A stretch of 64,000 nucleotides of DNA, from contig NC_087068.1 of NCBI RefSeq assembly GCF_963678635.1, forward strand, positions 16,250,027 through 16,314,026, in the 5' to 3' direction. The stretch is from Symsagittifera roscoffensis (taxonomy: Eukaryota > Xenacoelomorpha > Acoela > Convolutidae). A program made the translations under genes and the position numbers. Of this stretch, positions 37,501-49,500 are shown piece by piece. Under the pieces are notes generated by a model. The model saw nothing but the letters and a program-made list of their open reading frames with translations. It did no database searches and was not told the DNA's origin. The stretch's first letter is position 1. Each line of letters begins with the position of its first letter.

Positions 37501-40500
37501 CTACCGAATAAGCCGAATATTTCTTACAAGAAAAGGTTTGACCTTCGGAACAGTCATGTTTGTGAGTTTTTGTGAGAAGTTTGATAAAACTGTCGAAACG
37601 TCACAAACATGACTTTCTGATGGTCGTAACTTTGTTTCTTGTGACAAAAATTGTGCTTATTGACTTAAAAAAAAACAATTTTTCCACAACATAAAACCCG
37701 TTTGAACATAAAATATCTGATTTTGAAGAAGAGTTTTCGAGAGAAGTCATTAAGTTTCCAAAAATTGCATTCAAAATAGGGGATTTTGGCTCCAATCGAT
37801 AGAACAGGTTGTGAGAAGTTTATCTGCATAACCGGCTACGCTTTAGTTTTTATACAGAAAAAAGAATGACCCTCGGAAAAGATAATTTTTTCTTAACAAA
37901 ATTTTTGACTTTTTTTGAAAGCTACAATCCCAAATCTGAGTTTTTGGGTTCTAAAAATTATCCGGCCCTATCTGAGACTTTTGGTTGAATAAAAAAAACG
38001 GGTAGCGGGAAGCTCCCCTGCATGATCAGCTATGCCCAATTTTTTCTACACAAGAAGTTATGGCCCTCAGAAAAATCAAGTTTTCAATATTTTGACTGTT
38101 TTTGATACTTTTTGACTTGTCTGAACAATTTTTTTTTACCAATATTTAGGTTTTGAGTTAAAGGAACTGACAAAATATGGAAAGTTCCCCTGTTTTATTG
38201 GCCAAGCCCAATTTAAAAAAAAATTTATATCATTCGAAAAGTCATGGAAATTAAAATTTTGTAATTCGTCTCCAATTCTACTGAGCCGAATTTGATATCA
38301 AGTGTTTAACCGAGGCACTTCATAGGGTTGTGGGGAAACCTTTGTTCATAAACGGCTACGCCAAACATTTTACACCAAAAAGTCTATGAAAGTTTCCATT
38401 CTTATTTTTTTTTAGAGAAGCAACTAAGGTTTTGTTATGCAGCCCAATTCTTGAATTTTGGGATTACCTCAATATCAGCATCAATACATTAAACTTAAAC
38501 ACTATCAAACAGCTACGCCCATTTCAAGCTGGGTGCCATATTATTAGCTTACTAAATACTAAGAACATCACTTTTCATAAGCATGAATAGTGGGCGAAGT
38601 TTTCAAAACTGTACCACATACATTGAAGGGCAGAAAGGAACATTAAAAATGTTTCCTTGATACGAACAGCTTGGTTTTTTCTGCATATATTCTTTCAGAA
38701 GTTAAAAGGAAAAGTTTTTTTTGGAGAACGATAAATAATAGCAGCGGAAATTAACTTAGTTATCAGCTCAGATTTTTTTCAGAACAATTATTGAACCAAT
38801 CTAAAAAGTTTGCTTCCGAAAGACAAATCCTGTTTGATAAAAAACAGGTATTGAAAAACTATAAGAATTGGTTTTTTAAAAGGCCTGAAAAAAATCACTT
38901 TTTCAAAAAAGACGACGGGTTTTCATTAATCAAACGATTTAAAAAAAAGTAGTATCAATGAAAAGTATGCATACACACCTGTGTGCCTGCATCATGTTTT
39001 TTAAGTCTCTATATACCTTACACCATTTTGTACAGCCTTCAAAAATTCGCATGGGGTGACTATAGAAATTCTTCTAGTTTTTTCTTTCTTTCCAAGTTTT
39101 TCGAGTTTCTGCAATTTCTCAAAAACTAACTGATCAAATCTGAGATTTTGGGCTTAATGGAACAAACAGGTTGTTTAGATGGCTACGCTCAAGTTTTTGA
39201 TATAAGAAGTGATGCCCTCAGACGTATTCCCTTGTTCCCTTAAATTGTAGATTTTTGAATGTTTTTGTGATTTTTTTAAATTTTTCTCGACTGCTACTCT
39301 AGCAAATTTTAGATTTTGAGTTCAATGAAATTGACAAAATATGAAAAAATCCCCGTTTTAGCGGTTATGCCCAAATTTTTTTACAAGAAAAGTTATGACC
39401 TTCGGAAAGTCATGGTTGTGGCCTTTGAACAATTTTTTAAACTTTTTGACTTTTCTCGAAAGCTACCCTCTCAAATCTGAGATTTTGGTTTCACTGGGTA
39501 AAACGGGTTGTTACAAGCTTCCTAGTTCGAATAGTTTGCTTTAAAAAACTCAAAACTTTTGCAAACTGATTCGATCTATGAATCATCTAGAATTATTTCA
39601 TCGCTCAAAAAAATTAAATTTGTTGCCAGCCGCTTCGTTGCATGAAACAAGTTGAATCGCTTCAAAGTTTCATCTTTTGAGTAGCTTACTTAGAAAAAAC
39701 AATATTTTTCAAAATGACTAATTTGCATAGGAAAACATTAACTGCTCCCCAACCAATTCGCTTCACGAAATAACTTGAAATATTGATTTTTAATCTTTTG
39801 GAGAAGTTGCTTAAAATTTAAGCGTTTCGCAAATTGATTCGCTCAATGAAACTACTTGTACTTTTTTTCAAAGTTGCATTCCTTGATAATTTGCTTGCAT
39901 AGGAAAACGTTCACGTCCTAGACTTTTCGGTCTAAGAAACAACTTGAACTATTGATTTGCTCTGTGAAATACTTGATTTGAAATATTTCAAAGTTGTCTT
40001 TCTTGAATAGATTGCATAGAAAAAATTGAACACTTAGCAGAACGATTCTATCTGTGAATTAACTCGAATCATTTCAAAATTTCATTTTTTCAATGAGTTC
40101 AGTAGAAAAAACTCAAGTTCTTTTGCCACAAGATTTGCTTCATGAAATAGTTTGAAGCATTTCAACGATTTTTTTTAGCTTGAACTACTTTCTTCGAAAA
40201 GCTTGAGTTTTTAGCGAACTGTTTTGGCCTTAAATAGCTTGAAATATTTCAAAATTTGTATCTCGAGTAGTTGCTTAAGATCAACTTGAACTTTCAACGA
40301 ACCAATTTGTTGTTGAATAACTTGAGTTATTCTAAAACTTATTAGCTTTCGTAGTTTTTTTAAGAAATTGGTTAATTGCGGACGAATACACTCTATGGAG
40401 TAACTTGAATTGTTTCAAAATTTCCTTGATTGAATAGTTTGCTTAGGAAAGCTTGAATTGGAAAGCATTTCATTTTTTGGACGACGATTCAGTATAAGAA

Positions 40501-43500
40501 AAAATTTGAGAAAGATTTTAAAACTGGTTTGCTTGAATGGCTTCAAAAATTGTCCGAACTTTCTGCCATCCAGTTTGCTTCATTATATAATTGAAGTATC
40601 TTTATTTACATATCTTGAATAGCTAGCTTAGAAAGTTTAAATTTTTGCGAACGGATTTGGTGTATGAAATTTAAAATTTTTCATGCCAATTTACGTCATG
40701 GCTTAATTTGAAAAAGTTCGAAGTTTACTTGCTTGAATAGCTTGATAAAAACAACAATTGTTTTTGCGAACCAATTGATTTTTGTAGACAAGTAGATAAA
40801 ACATTTGGACATGAAGATCGATTCGCTTCGAGAATAAATCGATACTTTTTAAAATAACTAATTTCTCCTTTTTAGGCTTATTTAAGAAAATAAAGGGGCA
40901 ACCACCAGCAGATCTAATCCAAAAAGGCAGAAAGTTCTTGGAAGGCAAAAAAACCAGCTTAGTTCAAGAAAAAGAAGTACACGAGTCCGTGGATAATGTG
41001 TCGTGCAACCCGAAACTAGGCCTCACTAATTTTTACAAGCCTGCGCTTCACCTGTGTCTTCATGGACCCAATACACATTACGGTGACTCAGGTACCATCA
41101 GAAACAATCGGTTTGCTTCAAACCACTTTGATTGAAATTAAGAAACCTACTTACGTCGCGTGTTTGTTTTTGTTTTTAATTAGGAAAATGTTGGAAATGT
41201 TCACGCTCAAAAATTGATTTTTCACCGGTTAAAAATAAAATTCAATTTATTAGTTTGCTAAATAGCAATGGCGCGGAAAAAACATAAACGATAGGTAGTT
41301 TCAAAAAAAAGAGTTCCCAACAATTTTTTTAAACAATTTTGCCTAGTTGCTCGCTAGTTGATTGAATTTCATGAGCATGGTTCTGACGATACCGCAACGA
41401 ACGACAACTCGCAAAATTTAAGAACAGCTACAACTCGCAATTAAATTAACTTGAAAATTTCGGTTTAAGGTCGCCGCTGGAAGAGCTGCGTTGCCATTTT
41501 GCGGCAATAACCGGCTCCGATTTTAATTAAAATTCTGCCCTCTGTCGGCAAACTCGCAGCACGCTGGTGCGACAATGACGTTGATATATTGAGAGCTGTC
41601 TCTTAATGCGAGTTGTCTTTTATTGCAAGTTGTCTTTTCTTGCTAGTTGTCTTTTCTTGCTAGTTGTGGCGTTTCGGGTTTTGACAGACACATTTTGACC
41701 AATTTTAAATATAATTTACTCGAGCAAGACATTAATTAAAATGTTGATTATTAGAATTCACAGCAGAATAAAAAAGCTACACATAGGCATTGTTGCTATA
41801 ACAGATTTAAATAACTCTAGGTTGTCATAATGCAATTAGATTTTGCTTGGTGAACATTTTAACTATTGTGATTACATTTTTTCTTCATACCTTAATTCAA
41901 AAAATATTGCATTCAGCCATAATACCCCATAATACAACTAAAAATAAAACATTTGAAATGGGGGAGGGGGGTTGGAAAAAAGGTGGATTGGAAAAAGATG
42001 CCATAAAATGGGGCGGGGCGAAGGCGTCTTAGAAAAAAATTTAATGGTTGTTCGTCCTAAAATGGATTTCATAAATTAATACTGAAAGGGGACCCTTTGG
42101 TTGTTGAAGGGGTCGAATACCTGAGGAGGACGACGTGCGCCCCGCCCCCCTTCTTCCCTAAATCTCTTCTGCACACCCCCCCCTCGTTTAATTAAAGTTA
42201 CTGAAAAATTCTGAAGTAAACTGAGTAAAATGCTGAGTTTCAAATTATTAGCTTTTTTTATCTACATTTTGATCCCATGATCTGGTTTTCCTGTATGTCA
42301 ATGCTTTATAACATTAACAAGAAAGATTTATGAAATTAACTTTATATTAGAACGAAAATGCTACATATACTAAACAGATATAGAATAATACTGGCTAGCC
42401 CATGGTGTGGCTTGACGGTTTGATCTCCAAGGGACGGGGCTTTGCTTGTTTAAAGTATAGAAAACGTAAAACTAATGCTGATTAGGCTCAACATACAAAT
42501 GCAATTGATTAGAAAACAGTTGGCAATGAAAAATACAGGAGCGGATCTAGGATTTTCTCGAGGGGGGATTTTCAAAAAATTTTAGAACATTTTGAAGACC
42601 TTTTTCAGGTCGACCAAGTTCTTTTTCCGTTTTCCGAGTTCTCCTATAGCACTAAAAAGATGCTGTTTTGGCCAAACTTTCTGCGCCGCAGGTACAATTT
42701 TAAAAAACAGGCCAAAAAAACATTTTTTCGGCCCTTTTTGGAAAACTTTGACAAAAAAATCGCGCGCGCTGGAATTTTTTTTTGGCGCGCGCTGGAAAAA
42801 GAATTCATCTAAATTCCACGGAAAATCTAGACCCCCTCAAAGTTAGTATATATTGGCGCCAAAGGCGCCTTTAGAAAAATTTAAGGGTCGGTCGGCCAAA
42901 AATTGATTTCTTAAAAAGTACCAAAGGGGGGACCAAAGGGGGGGGGGGGGCAGGGAGTCGAATCCTTGAAGGAGAGGGGCGTCCGCCCCCGCCCCCCTAA
43001 ATCCGCCCCTGGAAAAATATGTTATCGATATGTTTGGAACTAAATTTGATTTCATATGCAAGACCAGGCCTGAAAATCCCGCTTTTGTCATTTTTTTTGA
43101 AAAAGTTGCTATTTCCATGAAATTTATATGAGTTGCAAAATATTTTAACCCTCTGGCTTAACCGATTCCGTAACCGAATCTCTGTCTTAAAAAAAATTTT
43201 TATGAAAAAGATTTTATGCAGATTCAGCATAAGATTTGTCTTACACGAGCATAATTCGGGAATTGAGGTCAAGAGCAGTTCGGGATTGAACCCCAGCACT
43301 CTACCTCAAAATCAAGGGCTAAAGTTTCTGAAAAAGTTCAATTTTGGACAGCATTGGTCGGATTTCATTTTTCGCACAATAAATAAAGACGAATCAGATC
43401 CCTACCTTTCCAATCCAAAAACTAGAATTTTTTAGATGGAAAAAATATCAAATTTCCTGTTTGACAATAAAACAAGTATTATAAAAATGAATGAAAATGA

Positions 43501-46500
43501 GTTGATTTTTTTGACGCTTTGAAGTTTTCTCCATTTTACAAAAAACTATTTTTACCAATTTTTAAATGATTAAAAGCCCTCATTTTTATTCCACAATACC
43601 TTACCTTTCTACAGCCTTCAGTCGGTGGGGTGAATATGTTGCCCTTGATTTTTGATTTGAAACAAATTTGAATTTTATTTTGGCCATGCACAAGTTTCTT
43701 TACACAAAGGATTTATGGTCCTCAAAAAAGTCAGTTTTTCAACTGTACGACTATTTTTTGAACTTTTAAAATTTTTCTTGAAAACTACTCTCCCATTTGA
43801 AAACTTAAGAGCTCAAGAAATGGATTTGGGAAGCTCCTGGATCTAGGAAGCGTGGTCACAAAAAAATTATGGCACTCAGAATAGTAAATTTTTCTAACCA
43901 TTTTTCTGAAATTTGTAAATTTTGTTCAAGCTTTGCGAACTACCCTGCCGAACCTTAAAAGTCAATTTTTTTTAAATGTTTTGAAGCTTTTCGCTTTCAA
44001 ACCTGAGAAATGGGCTCAAACGTTGGAACAAATTGCTTGAAATTCTCCTGCGTGAATGGCTACGTCCAAAAATTTTTAACAAAAAAGTAAGTACTTGCAG
44101 AAAAGTCAAAAGTTTTTATTTGTTGACAGAGTTTTGGCCTCTTTTCCAGTTTCCCAACCTCTCGCAGTTTAACAAAATTGAGCTGTTCAAAAATTGTTCA
44201 CACGGCATTTTGCAAGTAAAAATTTTTGTAAAAGTGAGTTCACCTGACATGTTTTAATGCAGTTTAAAATCTTAAGAGTAGTTTCAAATAGACTTTCATA
44301 TATTGAATTTTAGAGTGACTTTTTCACTGTTGGAAACTTTTGACTTTTCTCAGAAACTATTCTACCAAATCTGAGATTAAGGGTGCAATCTGAAGAACAG
44401 GCTACTTTTGTCTTGTAAAAGTAGCTATGACAGGAAGCTGCGACTCTTCTTTTTGAAAACTTGGTACATCTTGTAAGAAAAGAGAAACTTTAATCTTTCA
44501 TTGATCCTTGAATTTTTTCAAACTTTTTCCTTCTACTCAAAAGTAGCCTTGTAAAAATGAGATCAAAAAAATCATTCACAAAAAAATGATCATGGGAATT
44601 TTTCCTTCATAAATAGTACCGCGGCTACGAACTCAATCAAAAAACAGGTTGTACTAATTTTCCAGCAGAGGCAGCCTAGCTACAATTTTTTTGTTGAACA
44701 ACAAAATCAAAACAATGATTTTTTAATTGTCTTTTGGAGATTTGTATACAAAAACGCCCTCTTTAAAAATTGAGGCGTACAACTCTTTCCTGCCAAAACG
44801 GTTACACCTCTTTTTAAAATCCGATGCGTCCCGAAAAAATGCCAATTTTTAACAGTGTTTTTCATTGTTTTTGGGAAGATTTTTGTTTTCCTTCGGAAAT
44901 TGATATTAAAACTGATTGATAGAGTAGGCAGTAGACATCTCCTCTGGCTAATTACTTATTTTAACGCAGAAACATCTAATGTCTCAGGAGTAGCTCATTT
45001 TTCGACTTCTTGATATTTACGCATTTCATCATGCGTCAAATCAACGAGCTTTTCAAAAATATCAAACTGACATTCCAGCTGGGCCCATGAGACCAAATCC
45101 GAGTTCAAAATTTCAGCCTAATGAATAAGGTGGCGGGATTTTTTTTGCGCAGTAGTAGCAACTCCTTAGTTTTGTAGGAAACTATGTTTGTTCCTTGGCA
45201 AAAATTAGGTTTAAAAAACTTTTACGATTTGCAACTTTCAATTTTTTCACTCTTAAAAACTACCCTGTCGATTTCGAGAATGAGGGTTTAGTCGAGCACT
45301 GCATAAGCCTCACTGCGTAAATGGCTCTGCGGCTAAGCATGCAGTCGATAAAACAGGTTCTGAGAAAATTTCGTGCTGAAGCAGCTTTCAAATTTTTGAG
45401 ACTTGGAACACTTTTTCAAAACAGTCTCCGCCATTTCTGAGGTTTAATGTATCGATTTAAAACACATGATGCAGAATTACATCCTATTTTTTCGATTTTT
45501 TTCTATTTTTTGAAAAAGCCATGAGAAATTATCGCTGTTTGGAATTTTAAAATTAAAAAATATATTTTCTTTTTTTTTTCAAAAACTATCCAGCCAAATA
45601 TTGATTTCGGTTAAAAATGGGTATTAGGCGGCTCCACTACGTAAGCAGCTAGACCCTCATTTCATAAAATCTTTGCATTTCAAATTGCATCAATATTTTT
45701 TCCATATTATTTCAAACTGGTTATCTCCAGTTTTAGATGGGACCTAGTTGATCTAGGTCGAGCAAGCTTTTTCAGTAAATTCCTACATCGGTTTCATTCA
45801 GTGGCTTGATAATCTTGAAAACTTTTGATCGGCTCGCCCCGTCGTTGGTAACATTCCGCATCGTTACAATCGTTAGCACTACCTTTTCGCCGTAACGCCG
45901 TCACTTTGAACTGCTAAACCATACCTGTTAGGCTATAAATTACTGCAACTTTACTGGAAACTTAGACTCTCACAAGTGAAATTTCACAAAAATATATTTG
46001 ATGTAGAACTTTCTTTCACGTACGATGACTTAAATTTTGACTAATCATCCCGTTTTTGGCTGCATACCGCCGAGACCGTTAACACTACTGTTCGGATGTG
46101 ACTGGATGAATCCTTAATTTCAGTTTCAGGTTCTCGTTTCAATTTGAAAGCAATTAACCAAAAAAACTTTCTTAAAAACTCCCGAAGCAATAATAAGAAA
46201 AACTATTAGAAAATGGCAAGATGTCTTAAAATTTTCGAGCAAGCATATATCGAATACGATAAAAATTCTTCACGGAAACAGATAACTGTCGCTCCAAAAG
46301 AAATCAAAGTTTAATAGAGGATAAAGTTAACATATAACGTCCTAAAAACCCGAATAATTTTTAGTTCAAACAGGATTCTTAATACTTGATACAAACGACG
46401 AAAAATTAGTTTCATTGATAACGATTTTAGACAACTTGAAGCAATAGGTTTGTTTAAATTGATAGTTTTTTTAGTCCAACTGTTTGTTTTCAATCTGTTC

Positions 46501-49500
46501 CCCAGGCACAGAGCTGGATAACTGTTAAAGTGGTCCTCTCATTTGTTATCAGACTTTCCCTTGACATGTATTTTTGTAATGCAGCAATCAAAGTTTCTTT
46601 AGTTTTTGAACAAATTAGTCATTGATCTCAGTATAAAAAAAACTATTTTTTAGGACAAACATTGAATGCCAAAACAAATTTACAAGAGTATCTAAGTACG
46701 GTTCAAGTTTAAGTTATAAGTTAATTCAGCACTGAGATCCCTGAGTATAAGTTTCAGCGAAACAAAATTTCAGACCACAAGATTGAAACATGAGGTGATC
46801 ATGTAGTAAACTATCGATTTCTGGTTCCATTTGAATTCGTTTGTTCCCAGAAGCCATTCAACTGCGCTTCTAAGATTGGTTTGTTGACTTCCAGCGAATT
46901 TCGACACAAAGTAGCTCCTGCGAAGAAATTGAATGCCAGGCAGAGGCTTATGCTGGTTTAAGGAAGCAGGAGATCAAAACTCAGTCGATGAAGAGTCAAC
47001 TTGAGCTTAAAATTAATGTCAACGAAAGCCGCCAACAGCTGACCAAAGACAGAGTAGAAGAGACTGCATACTAACAGGCAGTTTCAGAAATCAGTGGATT
47101 TGCCGGAGCAGTCCAATTTTTGCGCTAGCATATCAAGAGGAGCAAATAGACGAAGACAGAAGAGGATTTGACTCAACACTCAATTGCCAGCGCACAAAAT
47201 GATTGAGTTTTAACCCCGCTCCAATATGTCAACATGTACTCTGCTTCTGATTTCCTGTTCGTTTTAAAATCAAATGTCCGTTGTCTAGGAAAATAAGCAT
47301 GCTGCAAAAATTCAAATTAATGTAAAATTTTTCAATCTGATGGTGAGTTCTTTTTCCAGCAAATCTTAATTTGCAAGTGTTATTACACTTAAATCATTCA
47401 TTCCCCAAGTACAGTTAATTTGACAAACTTCAGCAGCAGTAACTAACTTATCCAGAATGTTCTTTGCCTGGTCTATCTCCACACATGCATCATGACGATC
47501 GCTCAACAGGCGTGATTTTTTGTCACAACATCCAACATCGTTTGCCAGTATTTTTTAAATGAAAAAATGGCGTCGGCTCATCTTTTGAATGTTGCATTTC
47601 CTCCATCCACTCATTGTCACAATGATCAATTTTTAAATCGTTCTTGAATAATTTACTCACCGTTAGTGACCCAAGGCTGTTAGTCAAGTCTCAATGGTTT
47701 GATTACAAACGAACTTCGCAAACTGTTGATACAAGCAAAAAGCCTCACTTCATTCAAGGTTTAGCTAAATTCTTGTCAATAGATCAGCAAGGTTTCATGC
47801 CAGAGTGTACCCGAGTCGAGATTTTTCGAGTGTACCCGAGTCGAGAATTGAGCGGTTTTTGACAGTTTTTTTTTAGATAAACCACTCAAAACCGTTCAAA
47901 TCTTGCGCGGTTTTTGAGCGTTTTTTTTTAAATAAAAAGTGGAAGATTCGTCATCATCAAAACAAATGTTTCAAGTTTTGAACAACTTTTGTGAAAATAA
48001 AAAAGTAGCCTAGTCCGAGGTTGAACCGAATACCCTGAACAATTTTTTGTGAGTATTGGAAAACATCTTAGCGAATCTATACCCTTAGCTGGATCTGCCT
48101 CAAGGCATTTGGAAAAAAAAAACCTTCTAGTTTTGTAATTTTTAAAACTGATGGACACGAAATCAACAAAATCATCACTGCCCTAAAACCAAAATCTTCT
48201 TGTGGTCATGATGGGCTATCAACAAAAATGATTAAACGGTGTGCACCGGTCATCTCTGTTTTCTCGGCGAAATTTTTCAACAAATGTATTGATAGTGCTT
48301 ATTTTCCCGACTCATGCAGAATTGCCAAAATTATTGCTATTTTCAAAGATGGAAGCAAACAAAGTGCTTGCAACTGTCGACTTATTAGCCTACTGACGTT
48401 CTTCAGCAAAATCTTTGAGAAGTAACTTCATAAAAGAATGTTGTCTTTTATCAATAAACACAATACTATTATACCAGAGCAATTTGGTTTTCGTGAAAAA
48501 CATTCTTGCATCCATGCAACTGCAAGGGTAACTGATTTTATGAGGAAGACAACAGATCAAAATATATGGGATTAGCACTTTTCATAGACTTGAAAAAGGC
48601 ATTTGACACAGTTGACCACACAATTCTTTTAGAAAAATTAAATGCATATGGTTTTCGAGGCAAATTTAATGATCTCATTTTAAGTTATTTAACAAATAGA
48701 CAGCAATACGTAGAAAATACGAAGAGTAGATCCTATAAAAAACCAATAGAATGTGGGGTGCCCCAGGGATCTGTTCTTGGTCCACTTTTTTTCTTACTAT
48801 ATATCATTGATATTAACAACATCGTAACAAAGACTGAAATAAGCCTTTTTGCTGATGATACTGCCATTCTTGCATCTCTTCCAACGTCGAGAACATCCGA
48901 TGATTTTAAGAATGATTTAGGGAAAACAGATGACTGGTGCATTCGTAACAAATTGTCGATTAGCTCTACAAAATGTAAAATTTTATGTTATGGTGAAACT
49001 TGTTTTGATACAAAATTTACACTGGGAGGTGAAAATGTTAGTTTTACTAAATGTTTCAAATATTTAGGTGTTCAAATTGATCATCAACTTAGATTTAACG
49101 AGCATGTTAAAATTGTCTGCAAAAATTAGCAAGATTTATTGGGATCATGTACAAAGGCCGTTGTGTATTTTCAAAAAAAATGTTATTAAAGTTTTATTTA
49201 GCTTATGTGGTACCAATAATATCATATGGTCTTCTAATATATGGTAGTACTAGCAAAACAAATCTGAAAAAGGATACTGCAAACAATTTTTTTTAAACGA
49301 AAATTTGAACATCTTACTTCGAAATTTAATGAACTTGGTTTAGAAACAGTTCATAAAATCTATTTAAATCAATTGTTGAAAGAGACAGTTTTCCTATACC
49401 TGAAACGTTCTCCATTAGAATATTTGAAAAATAATAAGTTCAGTTATCGAAGAAGTACGTTTTCTACCTCAAATGGAATGATTCTCTTTTACCGCTGCAA

